14,770 bases of DNA from an uncultured beta proteobacterium. GTDB lineage: Bacteria; Pseudomonadota; Gammaproteobacteria; Burkholderiales; Burkholderiaceae_B. Positions 1 through 7,585 of the stretch are shown one piece after another. A program made the position numbers and the translations under genes. The stretch covers positions 1 to 14,770 of the forward strand of contig CAIYCP010000666.1 of NCBI GenBank assembly GCA_903924715.1, in the 5' to 3' direction. Below the pieces are notes generated by a model. The model was not told the origin of the DNA, ran no database searches, and saw only the letters and a list, made by a program, of their open reading frames with translations. Position 1 is the stretch's first letter. Each line of letters starts with the position of its first letter.

Positions 1-417
1 CAAATGATCAATCTCGTGCTGTACACAGACCGCGAGCAACCCTTCTGCATCAAACTCGTGCACTTCTCCGTCAAGGTTAAGCGCCCGAACGCGCACCGTC
101 GAAGGTCGTATGACCTCATCGTAAACCCCGGGCACCGACAAACAGCCCTCTTCGTGAGGCGTTTTCTCTTCGCTCGCCGAGAGGATCTCTGGATTAATCA
201 GCACCATTAAGTCATCTTTGTTTTCACTGACATCGATCACCACAACCCGCTCGTGAACGTCGATCTGGGTCGCCGCCAGACCCACGCCGGGCGCGTCATA
301 CATGGTTTCGGCCATGTCGGCGGCTAATTTGCGGATGCGATCCGTCACTGCCGGCACCGGTTTCGCAACCTTGTGCAAGCGTTTGTCAGGAAAATGCAGA
401 ATCGTCAGCAGAGCCAT
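1..417 (-). CDS. def: Peptide deformylase, 3' end cut by the window edge
   Basis: This cytoplasmic metalloenzyme removes the formyl group from the initiator methionine of nascent proteins. Reading from the ATG at 417-415 gives 139 codons without a stop, running off the left edge, so the C-terminal roughly 30-40 residues are missing. All three family motifs are visible: GVGLAA near residue 45, EEGCLSVPG near residue 91 (its Cys is a metal ligand), and QHEIDHL at the very end (the HExxH metal site with its catalytic Glu). The N-terminus MALLTILHFPD matches the usual family start, so I chose this ATG although no strong Shine-Dalgarno precedes it. It is transcribed divergently from the hyu operon. 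In many Proteobacteria def is followed by fmt, which would lie beyond the left edge. Confidence 0.96.
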   Translation of the reverse strand, partial: MALLTILHFPDKRLHKVAKPVPAVTDRIRKLAADMAETMYDAPGVGLAATQIDVHERVVVIDVSENKDDLMVLINPEILSASEEKTPHEEGCLSVPGVYDEVIRPSTVRVRALNLDGEVHEFDAEGLLAVCVQHEIDHL

Positions 418-453
418 ACGCGCAAAATTCGTTCAATTTGTAACGTTATTAAC

Positions 454-483
454 ATTTTAATTTATTACTACGACGAATTCCAA
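454..483 (-). promoter_or_regulatory. Candidate sigma70 promoter for def
   Basis: On the minus strand a -35-like TTGGAA (478-483) is followed after 18 bases by a -10-like TAAAAT (454-459, five of six consensus bases). A start of transcription near 447 would leave a leader of about 30 bases before the def ATG at 417. The region is AT-rich compared with the genes on either side. This rests on pattern matching only. Confidence 0.4.
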
Positions 484-549
484 TGAAACCACTCGCGGAG
501 TCCGCAGTCGACGGTTTCCCTACCCCAGAGCGCCTAACCTAGGGCAAAC

Positions 550-581
550 CAAGGGGTGTCGGGCTTGACAAGGGGTCAGCC
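550..581 (+). promoter_or_regulatory. Direct repeats and imperfect palindrome upstream of hyuA (possible operator)
   Basis: The octamer CAAGGGGT occurs at 550-557 and again at 569-576, 19 bases apart, which is nearly two helical turns. The second copy overlaps the last two bases of the candidate -35 box (565-570). An imperfect inverted repeat, GGCTTGAC (562-569) against GTCAGCC (575-581), covers the same -35 box. This is what a regulator site controlling the hyu operon could look like, but no regulator gene lies in the window and the assignment is inference. Confidence 0.3.
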
Positions 582-593
582 TAAAACGACGAT
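565..593 (+). promoter_or_regulatory. Candidate sigma70 promoter for the hyu operon
   Basis: A perfect TTGACA -35 box (565-570) is followed, at a 17-base spacing, by GACGAT (588-593), a poor -10 with three of six consensus bases. Transcription would start near 600, about 30 bases before the hyuA ATG. A strong -35 with a weak -10 would suit an activator-dependent or otherwise regulated promoter; that is inference. Confidence 0.4.
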
Positions 594-630
594 CAGTCTT
601 GCTATTTTTTGCTTGAAGGTTTGATATTTT

Positions 631-2694
631 ATGAATCGCATTGGCATTGATGTGGGTGGCACTTTTACAGATATTGTCCTGGTGGATGACCACACCGGCC
701 AAATCTGGTCGACCAAAGTACCCACAACCCCCTCAGATCGCGTGGTGGGCGCCATGCACGGCTTTCATCGCATCCTTGAGCTCAGTGGAAAAACGAGTGC
801 CCAGATTGGCTTTATCGGTCATGGCACAACCATGGCCACGAACATGATTGTCGAAGGCAAGGGGGCTAAAACCGCACTGATCACGACGGCGGGGTTTCGC
901 GACATTCTCGAATTGCGCCGGGTCTCGCGTCACGATCGGGCCGACCTCTATGACCTACAATTTGAAAATCCAAAACCCCTCGTTGAGCGGCGTTGGCGCC
1001 TTGAGGTTGCTGAACGCCTCCGCCCAGACGGCTCAGTTGAAACACCGCTCGATCTTGCTGCGCTTAGCCATCTTGCGACAAAAATAAAAAATTCAGACGT
1101 CGAGGCCGTCGCGATTTGTTTTTTACACGCCTACGTGAACCCAACCCACGAACAACAAGCGCTCAAGACGCTCAAGCAATTGCTGCCCGATCATTTCATC
1201 ACCGCCTCACATCAGGTCAACCCTGAAATGCAAGAGTACGAGCGCACCAGCTCGACTGTAATGAACGCGTTACTCGGGCCGGTCTGTGGCCGGTATATTC
1301 ATCATTTTGATCAGCAACTGCAAGCTGCGGGCTTTCAAGGCGAACTATTATTTATGCAGTCAAACGGAGGGCTAGCGTCAACCGAGGTGGTTGCAGCCAA
1401 ACCCATCGTGCTGCTCGAATCGGGCCCCGCGGGCGGCGTGAGCGCCGCTGTGCGCGCCAGCGAGCAGGCGCAGCTACCTGGGGTTTTGTTAGGCGATATG
1501 GGGGGCACGACCTTTGACGTGTCACTCATTCGCGACTCGCGGCCTGAACTACGTACCAGCAGCCTGTTGCACACCCACGCCGTCCGTGCACCCACCATCG
1601 ATATTGATTCAATTGGCGCCGGCGGTGGCTCGATCGCCTGGATTGATAGCGGTGGCGGGGTACACATCGGGCCACAAAGCGCGGGGGCAGACCCAGGCCC
1701 TGCCTGTTATGGTCGTGGCGGCACACGCCCCACCGTCACTGACTGCAATGTCTTACTTGGCTATGTCGATCCAAATTCATTTTTAGGTGGCGAGTTCAAG
1801 CTTGACGCACAAGCGGCGCTACTTGCCGTAGAAGAGCATCTAGCCAAACCGCTAGGCGTCTCGGCAATCGAAGCGGCCTGGACTGTTCGCGTCGTTGCAA
1901 ACGCCTTAATGGCGCAAGCCATGCGCTTGATGACCGTTGAGCGCGGCTACGATCCGCGCGAGCTGTCTTACATGTGCTACGGCGGTGCCGGCCCTGTTCA
2001 CGCGATTGATCTTGCCGAAGAGCTCGAAATTAAAGAAGTCATCGTGCCTCCGTTACCGGGCCTGTTCAGTGCCTTTGGCATGATCGTGGCAGACCGCCAA
2101 TTTGATGGGCAAACTGCGGTTGAAACTGAACTCGAGGCGCTTGCGCCCTCAGCCATTACCGCACTTTGTGCAGCACTCAAGCAACAAGCCGTGACGACCT
2201 TTGGTACCCAACAAATTAACCAGGACGTCAACTGCAGTTTTCGCGCAGACTGTCGCTACACGGGTCAACCTGCGTCGATTTCGGTCGATATCCCCGCCCA
2301 ACTGCTTGAAGAGGCTGGACACGCCCAATTGATTGCAACCGTCCGCGCGGGTTTTGAGCTCAACCACAAACGGATGTGGAACTTCACCAAACCAGATCAG
2401 CCGATTGTGCTGGTGAATTTGCGCATACAAGCCAGCGTGCGCACAGGCTGGCGCGGGATCGTGAAGCAAACAACCGCCGAACGCGCAACGCCCGCTCAGA
2501 ACGTTGCGCGAACGCGCGAGGTCTATGTTGATGGCCGCATGCAGGCGCTACCGACCTATCAACGCGCGAGCCTTGCTGCGCTTGCGGTCATCGAAGGGCC
2601 TGCCATTATTGAAGAGCAAAGCAGTTGTCTGATTTTCAAAGCAGGTCAAACTGCTCGCATTGATGCCGTTGGCAATCTGCGCATCTCACTCTAG
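631..2694 (+). CDS. hyuA: Hydantoinase/oxoprolinase family subunit A (HyuA-like ATPase)
   Basis: The 687-residue protein has normal length for the HyuA family, whose members use ATP to activate cyclic amides (N-methylhydantoinase, 5-oxoprolinase, caprolactamase) or to carboxylate ketones (acetone and acetophenone carboxylases). The N-terminal domain starts with a phosphate-binding loop, DVGGTFTD at residues 7-14, followed by GHGTTMATN at 63-71. The central hydantoinase A domain holds ESGPAGG from 263 and the second ASKHA-type phosphate loop, DMGGTTFD at 289-296, then a Gly-rich GAGGGS stretch near 331. A C-terminal domain runs from about 500. GAAGG at 615-619, 11 bases before the ATG, is a usable but distant ribosome site. 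It is the first gene of the operon, 7 bases ahead of hyuB, its expected partner. The family is certain; the substrate cannot be told from the sequence. Confidence 0.93.
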   Translation: MNRIGIDVGGTFTDIVLVDDHTGQIWSTKVPTTPSDRVVGAMHGFHRILELSGKTSAQIGFIGHGTTMATNMIVEGKGAKTALITTAGFRDILELRRVSRHDRADLYDLQFENPKPLVERRWRLEVAERLRPDGSVETPLDLAALSHLATKIKNSDVEAVAICFLHAYVNPTHEQQALKTLKQLLPDHFITASHQVNPEMQEYERTSSTVMNALLGPVCGRYIHHFDQQLQAAGFQGELLFMQSNGGLASTEVVAAKPIVLLESGPAGGVSAAVRASEQAQLPGVLLGDMGGTTFDVSLIRDSRPELRTSSLLHTHAVRAPTIDIDSIGAGGGSIAWIDSGGGVHIGPQSAGADPGPACYGRGGTRPTVTDCNVLLGYVDPNSFLGGEFKLDAQAALLAVEEHLAKPLGVSAIEAAWTVRVVANALMAQAMRLMTVERGYDPRELSYMCYGGAGPVHAIDLAEELEIKEVIVPPLPGLFSAFGMIVADRQFDGQTAVETELEALAPSAITALCAALKQQAVTTFGTQQINQDVNCSFRADCRYTGQPASISVDIPAQLLEEAGHAQLIATVRAGFELNHKRMWNFTKPDQPIVLVNLRIQASVRTGWRGIVKQTTAERATPAQNVARTREVYVDGRMQALPTYQRASLAALAVIEGPAIIEEQSSCLIFKAGQTARIDAVGNLRISL

Positions 2695-2701
2695 GGTCAA
2701 C

Positions 2702-4408
2702 ATGCAAACCATTGTTTACGAAATTCTACGCAATTCACTTTATGCGATTGCGCGTGAAATGAAAATCGCCATGATGCGCACGGCTGCCAGCCCGATCATG
2801 CATTTGGGTGCTGATGCCTCTGCCGCTGTGTTTGATGCGCAGATGCAACTCGTTGCGCAAGGCAACGACATCCCAACCATGTTGGGCTCGGCCGTGATTT
2901 CAACCAAAGTGTCAGTCGAAGCGATTGGGCGAGACAATCTGCGCCCTGGTGACGTCATCATTAGCAATGATGCCTACTTGGGCGGTGGCAATCATCAACC
3001 CGATATCCAAATCACACGACCTGTGTTTGTTGACAATGAAATCGTTGCCTTTGTCATGACCCGTGGGCACTGGAACGATATCGGCGGCCAAGCGCCTGGC
3101 AGCTATGCCTTGAACACTTGGGATATTTATGGCGAAGGCATTCGCATCCCGCCCGTTCTGCTGTTTCGCAACGATGAGATTGTTCGCGACGTACAAAAAA
3201 TGATCGTCAGCAATACCCGCGACCCTGAAGGCCGCTTGCTGGATATCCAGGCGCAATACGCCGGCACCTTCGTAGGAGACCAGCGCATTCAATCCTTAGT
3301 TAAAAAATATGGTGCTGCGGCCTTGCGCGATGCCATGAAGCGCTCACTCGATCACTCTGAAACTTTAATGCGCGAAGCGATTCGCGGCATTCCAGATGGT
3401 GTCTATGAGGCCGAAGATTTCGTTGAAGGCGTGCAATCGCCTGGCTGGTCGGGTGCGAATATTCCCATTAAAGTCAAAGTCACGGTCTCGGGCGATCAAA
3501 TACATTTTGATTACACCGGTACCGGCAAGCAAGCGCGCGGCGGGATTAACTGCCCACTTGCCGTCACCTGCAATAGCACGTGGTTCACCGTCAAAGCGCT
3601 CACCGATGTTGCGATCCCAATCAATCAAGGCTGCTACCGCCCTGTCACCATCGAGGCGCCTTTAGGCAGCATTGTGAACTGCACGTTTCCAGCTTCAGTC
3701 GTCAGTGGCAACACCGAAACCTCACCTCGCGTCATCGACCTCTGCTTGAAGGCCTTGTCGCAAGCGGTGCCCGAGCGCATCATTGGTCAGAGCAACTGTG
3801 CCGCCTGTTCTGGCGTTTTTGGTGGACGCGACCCCAACGAAGCGCGCGTGCGTCGTACGGGCAAAGAATTTATCAGCCTGGTCGAACCGCATGGCGGCGG
3901 CATGGGGGCCCGCGCCACGCGCGATGGCATCAATGGTATTCGGGTCTACGTCGGCAACGCGGGCGCCTTACCCGTTGAGTTCATCGAACAAACCATGCCC
4001 ATCATGGTTGAGGCCTGGGCACTTGTGCCTGACAGTGGAGGTGCTGGTCGTTGGCGAGGCGGCTTAACCTCTAGGCGCACCTATCGCGTGGGCTTCGAAG
4101 AAGCCACCATCACTGCAGCAGGTGAACGCGGTCAAGCCGCCCCCGAAGGTTATTTTGGCGGCCTCGCCGGCGGGTTGTTCGAGTGCCGAATTGTGAGCCC
4201 CGATGGTACCGAGCGTACGATGCCTAGCAAAGGTGCGACTGAGATCGTGCATCTAGGTGATCGCGTCTTGCTGCAACCGGCGGGCAGTGGTGGTTACGGT
4301 GATCCTAAAGAGCGCCCCATTGCTTCAATTGAAGCAGACCTCTTAGATGGCTACATCACGCTTGAAGCGGCACGCTCACAGTACGGCTACCAGGGAAGCG
4401 TCAAATGA
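2702..4408 (+). CDS. hyuB: Hydantoinase B/oxoprolinase family subunit (HyuB-like)
   Basis: This 568-residue cytoplasmic protein is the catalytic partner of HyuA. Family landmarks are RTAASP near residue 26, the FDAQMQLVAQG segment (44-54), GDVIISNDAYLGGGNHQPD (83-101) with His98 and Asp101, and GHWNDIGG (122-129) with His123 and Asp126; these conserved His/Asp positions are the likely metal site. The C-terminus has the family's SGGAGRWRGG and GSGGYGDP motifs. The frame stays open further upstream to 2660, inside hyuA, but the ATG at 2702 follows the hyuA stop by 7 bases, has AGGG at 2693-2696, and gives the normal N-terminus. Its stop overlaps the next start in an ATGA. Where relatives usually read PVHLG, it reads PTMLG (58-62), so a common His is Met60. 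No gamma subunit of the acetone carboxylase type follows, so simple HyuAB chemistry is more likely, but carboxylation is not excluded. Confidence 0.93.
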   Translation: MQTIVYEILRNSLYAIAREMKIAMMRTAASPIMHLGADASAAVFDAQMQLVAQGNDIPTMLGSAVISTKVSVEAIGRDNLRPGDVIISNDAYLGGGNHQPDIQITRPVFVDNEIVAFVMTRGHWNDIGGQAPGSYALNTWDIYGEGIRIPPVLLFRNDEIVRDVQKMIVSNTRDPEGRLLDIQAQYAGTFVGDQRIQSLVKKYGAAALRDAMKRSLDHSETLMREAIRGIPDGVYEAEDFVEGVQSPGWSGANIPIKVKVTVSGDQIHFDYTGTGKQARGGINCPLAVTCNSTWFTVKALTDVAIPINQGCYRPVTIEAPLGSIVNCTFPASVVSGNTETSPRVIDLCLKALSQAVPERIIGQSNCAACSGVFGGRDPNEARVRRTGKEFISLVEPHGGGMGARATRDGINGIRVYVGNAGALPVEFIEQTMPIMVEAWALVPDSGGAGRWRGGLTSRRTYRVGFEEATITAAGERGQAAPEGYFGGLAGGLFECRIVSPDGTERTMPSKGATEIVHLGDRVLLQPAGSGGYGDPKERPIASIEADLLDGYITLEAARSQYGYQGSVK

Positions 4409-5571
4409 GTCAGCCGCTTCCTCTGGCCGGTCTTTGCGTCATTGAAATTGGCCACAGTTTGGCGGCCCCCTACGCGGGTCAAATTTTTGCGCACTTAGGC
4501 GCACGCGTCATCAAGATCGAGAATGCCAAAACAGGCGACTATGCGCGCGGTTGGGGCCCACCCTTCATCGAAGGGGCGGCCGCACTCTTTCATGCGATGA
4601 ACAATGGCAAACAAAGTATTAGCGCTGATTTCAGTGACAAAGACTGTATTGATCGCATCCGTGACTTTATTCTCGCGCACGCTGATGTTGTGATTCAAAA
4701 TTTAAAGCCAGGAAATCTTGACAGCCATGGGCTGGGTGCGCACGCGCTCACAACGGCCCGTCCATCATTAATCTATTGCAATCTTGGCGCGTTTGGTGCG
4801 AACGGGCCCCTGAGCGACAAGCCTGGCTACGATCCTTTGGCGCAAGCCTACAGTGGCATGATGAGTATTTTGGGTCACGAAGGCGATGAGCTAAGCCGCG
4901 TGCCCTTATCGCTCAACGACATGGGTACGGGGATGTGGACGGTGATCGGCGTCTTGTCGGCGCTGCGCACACGTGATGCCGACCCGATGCGGCGCGGTCA
5001 GACTGTGGATGTCTCTCTGTATGAAACTGCACTGGCATGGATGATGGTGCCACTGTCTGATGTACTTGCAGGCGCAGCCTTACCCAAGCGCAGTGGCTCG
5101 AGCAGTCCCAATATTGTTCCGTACCAAGTGTTTGAATGCGCCGATGGTGCGATTTTGGTGGCGGCGGGCAATGACTCACTTTACGCACGGCTCTGTCAGG
5201 TCATGAACTTGCCGGCGCTTGCGCAAGACCCTCGTTTTATCACCAACGGCGGTCGCGTTGAAAACCGTGTCGCGCTGATCGAATTACTACAACCGCGCTT
5301 CAAACAATTGCCTGCACATGAATGGCTTGCGAAACTTGAGACCGTTTCGATCCCCTGCGGTCCGATTCAAACGGTCGATCGCGTCATCGCCAACGAACAA
5401 ACTCAAGCACTTGATATTTTACGGACCACCCCAGATGGCAAGGCCACCACGGTCGCCTTGCCGATCTCCTTTGGCGGCAAGCGCCCGCCCTTGGCCGGCA
5501 ATACGCCTACACTGGGTCAACACGATTATCTACTGCACCCCGTCTCGCCTGATACCAACCCGGAGAAATGA
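4405..5571 (+). CDS. CaiB/BaiF family class III CoA-transferase
   Basis: Class III CoA-transferases move CoA between carboxylates through an aspartyl-CoA thioester, without ATP. The 388-residue length is typical. The N-terminal Rossmann region shows the family signature AGLCVIEIGHSLAAPYAG (8-25) and GARVIKIE (32-39). NLKPGN follows at 99-104 and RPSLIYC at 119-125. Asp172, in LNDMGTG, is the expected nucleophile, and the family's GQTVDVSLYE segment lies near residue 198. It starts inside the last codons of hyuB (ATGA overlap), which suggests translational coupling, and is itself overlapped by the hydratase gene. In this operon it probably activates the product of HyuAB, using succinyl-CoA or another acyl-CoA as donor; donor and acceptor are not readable from the sequence. 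Confidence 0.92.
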   Translation: MSQPLPLAGLCVIEIGHSLAAPYAGQIFAHLGARVIKIENAKTGDYARGWGPPFIEGAAALFHAMNNGKQSISADFSDKDCIDRIRDFILAHADVVIQNLKPGNLDSHGLGAHALTTARPSLIYCNLGAFGANGPLSDKPGYDPLAQAYSGMMSILGHEGDELSRVPLSLNDMGTGMWTVIGVLSALRTRDADPMRRGQTVDVSLYETALAWMMVPLSDVLAGAALPKRSGSSSPNIVPYQVFECADGAILVAAGNDSLYARLCQVMNLPALAQDPRFITNGGRVENRVALIELLQPRFKQLPAHEWLAKLETVSIPCGPIQTVDRVIANEQTQALDILRTTPDGKATTVALPISFGGKRPPLAGNTPTLGQHDYLLHPVSPDTNPEK

Positions 5572-6386
5572 TGTCTGTTGCAACAATTAATCTTGCCGCA
5601 CCCTACCAAACCCTTGCTTTGTCTTCGCCGTTTGATGGTTTGTTGGTGGTGCAACTCAACCGGCCCAAGGTGGCCAACGCGCTGAACACCACCATGGGCG
5701 AAGAACTGATTCAGGTGTTTGGCACGCTCGAAGCTTCGCCCGAACAGTTTCGCTGCGTCGTACTCACCGGTGCGGGCGAAACAATCTTTTGTGGTGGTGC
5801 GGATTTAAAAGAACGTGACGGCATGACCGATGCTCAGTTCAACACGCAGCACTATTTATTCGAACGTATGGCGCGTGCAATTTATGACTGCCCTGTTCCC
5901 ACTATTGCCTGCGTCAATGGTGCGGCCATAGCGGGCGGACTTGAGCTTGCATTATCGTGTGACTTTATCGTTGCCTCTGACAACGCACGCTTCGGTTTCG
6001 CCGAAGTCAAACGCGGCATCATGCCCGGCGGTGGTGGTACCCAACAGTTGCCACGCGCCATCGGTGTTCGTCGGGCCAAAGAAGTGATCTTCACAGGCGA
6101 CCCCTTTGATGCACAAGAAGCCTTGCGCTTTGGTCTGCTCAACCATGTCTATCCAAAAGCCGCACTGCATGAAGAGACCATGAAGCTTGTGCAACGCATT
6201 TTGGCCAATGCCCCCATCGCAGTGCGTCAAGCCAAAAAGTCCATCACCTTTGGCTTGCAAATGGATATGCGCACTGGTATGTTTTTTGAAGTTGAAGCCT
6301 ATAGTCGCCTTGTGGCTACCGAAGATCGAATGGAAGGTATCCGGGCGTTTAACGAAAAGCGACCACCAAAATTTACTGGAAAATAA
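5571..6386 (+). CDS. Enoyl-CoA hydratase (crotonase family)
   Basis: This 271-residue crotonase probably adds water to an enoyl-CoA made from the CoA-transferase product. The oxyanion-hole segment FCGGADLKE is at 73-81 and GGLELALSCD at 122-131. Both catalytic glutamates of true hydratases are present: Glu125 and Glu145, with the same 20-residue spacing as in rat mitochondrial hydratase. PGGGGTQQLPRA from 152 resembles the AUH/methylglutaconyl-CoA hydratase branch. Two ATGs stand in tandem at 5568 and 5571. I chose 5571 because GGAG at 5562-5565 is then 5 bases away rather than 2; the choice changes the protein by one residue. It overlaps the previous stop (TGATG). Keeping both Glu residues argues against a pure isomerase or ring-cleaving crotonase, but the exact substrate is unknown. 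Confidence 0.92.
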   Translation: MSVATINLAAPYQTLALSSPFDGLLVVQLNRPKVANALNTTMGEELIQVFGTLEASPEQFRCVVLTGAGETIFCGGADLKERDGMTDAQFNTQHYLFERMARAIYDCPVPTIACVNGAAIAGGLELALSCDFIVASDNARFGFAEVKRGIMPGGGGTQQLPRAIGVRRAKEVIFTGDPFDAQEALRFGLLNHVYPKAALHEETMKLVQRILANAPIAVRQAKKSITFGLQMDMRTGMFFEVEAYSRLVATEDRMEGIRAFNEKRPPKFTGK

Positions 6387-6397
6387 TTTTAAGAACC

Positions 6398-6412
6398 TGA
6401 GCAGCTCGCTCA
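6398..6412 (+). other. Small hairpin between hydratase and Bug gene
   Basis: A 5-base-pair stem, TGAGC/GCTCA with loop AGCTC, lies in the 46-base gap before the Bug gene. No T-tract follows, so it is not a terminator. It could serve as an RNA processing or stability element, but it is short and may be chance. Confidence 0.2.
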
Positions 6413-6432
6413 AATCACAGCAAGGAGAAGGC

Positions 6433-7455
6433 ATGAAACTTACCAAACGTGTAACAAGCACACAGATAGCACCAGTACAAAAAAAACTACGTGGTTTGCT
6501 TCAAGGATTAGCGTTGGCCGCCACACTGGGCGCAGTGCCCTTTGTCGCAACGGCACAAACACCTGCGGCCTGGGTGCCCACAAAACCCATTAAGCTGATT
6601 GTTCCATACCCACCAGGTGGTGGTTCAGACACGATCGCGCGAATCGTGGTCAATGCCCTAGGCGATAAGTTAGGGCAAACGGTTGTGGTTGAAAACCGCG
6701 CGGGCGCCAATGGTGCAATTGCACACGAAGCGGTCTTCACCGCTGCACCCGATGGCTACACGCTGCTGTTATCCAGTGCAGATACCTATTCGATGTATCC
6801 CGCGCTCTATCCCAATCCAAAGTTCATCTCTGCGCAATTCGTGCCGATTGCACCTTCAGCTGTCGTGAACTTTGTCTTGATGGGTCGCCCAGGCCTCGAA
6901 GCTAAAACAGTTCCCGAGCTTATCGCGCTGGCGAAAAAAGGCAAGCTCAGTTACTCGAGCTGGGGCAATGGCAGCGCTGGTCATATTGCCATGGCTCAAT
7001 TTCTGCAGGTCACAAAAACTGAAATGCTGCATGTGCCCTATCAAGGCGCTGCGCCTGCTGCTCAAGCCGCGATGGGTAGTCAGGTTGATCTCGCGCTCGT
7101 GCCTGCGCCGTTGGCTGCCGGCTTTAAAACGAAATTAATCCCGTTTGGTGTGGCCTCAGAAAAGCGTGTTGAACTGATTAATGAAATCCCAACACTTTCA
7201 GAGCAGGGTACGGCCGTTGTGGCACCGTCGTGGGTCGGTGTTGTCGCACCACCCAAAACACCTGACAACATCATCGCAACACTTGCCAAAGCCTTTATCA
7301 GCACTTCGGCAGACCCTGAAGTTGGTAAAAAACTGAACGCGGCGGGCCTCGTACCCTTGTATGGTTCGACAAAAGAATTTGCCGACTATATCGCCAAAGA
7401 CTATGCGTTTTGGGGCAAGGCTATTCGCGACGCTGGCATCAAGGTCGACAATTGA
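6433..7455 (+). CDS. Bug/TctC family periplasmic solute-binding receptor
   Basis: Bug proteins are secreted receptors of tripartite tricarboxylate transporters and usually bind carboxylates or small amides. The 340-residue protein begins with a long basic n-region (residues 1-20), a hydrophobic core around 21-38 and an ATA cleavage site near residues 39-41. The mature part opens with the family's first ligand loop, VPYPPGGGSDTIAR (57-70), followed by VENRAGANG and PDGYTLL. An open frame continues back to 6187 inside the hydratase gene, but the ATG at 6433 has a near-ideal AAGGAG at 6422-6427, 5 bases upstream, and is followed by the signal peptide. The gene lies 46 bases after the hydratase gene and ends before a strong terminator, so it is the last gene of the operon. 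No TctA/TctB membrane partner is in the window, as is common for the many orphan Bug receptors of Burkholderiales. Confidence 0.93.
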   Translation: MKLTKRVTSTQIAPVQKKLRGLLQGLALAATLGAVPFVATAQTPAAWVPTKPIKLIVPYPPGGGSDTIARIVVNALGDKLGQTVVVENRAGANGAIAHEAVFTAAPDGYTLLLSSADTYSMYPALYPNPKFISAQFVPIAPSAVVNFVLMGRPGLEAKTVPELIALAKKGKLSYSSWGNGSAGHIAMAQFLQVTKTEMLHVPYQGAAPAAQAAMGSQVDLALVPAPLAAGFKTKLIPFGVASEKRVELINEIPTLSEQGTAVVAPSWVGVVAPPKTPDNIIATLAKAFISTSADPEVGKKLNAAGLVPLYGSTKEFADYIAKDYAFWGKAIRDAGIKVDN

Positions 7456-7485
7456 ACGCCTGACTAACTTTTAAGTCGCACGATA

Positions 7486-7519
7486 CGCCGAGCGCGATAT
7501 GCGCTCGGCGTTTTTATTT
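7486..7519 (+). terminator. Strong intrinsic terminator of the hyu operon
   Basis: A perfect 10-base-pair GC-rich stem, CGCCGAGCGC (7486-7495) with GCGCTCGGCG (7501-7510), encloses the 5-base loop GATAT and is followed directly by TTTTTATTT. A further A-T pair (7485/7511) is possible. It lies 31 bases after the Bug stop codon and separates the operon from dprA. Confidence 0.93.
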
Positions 7520-7585
7520 CAGTGTGGGCATTTTTAGCCTGGCTCGCGTTTCGTCCGACAAGTGGTTCGTGGCACACTCGGCCCC

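Noticed and set aside
4..210. 68-codon plus-strand open frame at the left edge
   Set aside because: It is antisense to the clear deformylase frame and has no family features.
2660..2701. Longer N-terminus for hyuB starting at 2660
   Set aside because: It would overlap hyuA by 35 bases and add 14 residues with no family match; the ATG at 2702 fits the family start.
631..4408. HyuAB as an acetone carboxylase
   Set aside because: No small gamma subunit follows, and the B subunit (568 residues) is shorter than the acetone carboxylase subunits I know; ketone carboxylation remains only a hypothesis.
6187..6432. Longer N-terminus for the Bug protein starting at 6187
   Set aside because: It lies inside the hydratase gene in another frame and would bury the signal peptide; 6433 has a near-ideal ribosome site.
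5952..6461. 169-codon minus-strand open frame
   Set aside because: It is the antisense shadow of the hydratase gene and shows no recognisable domain.
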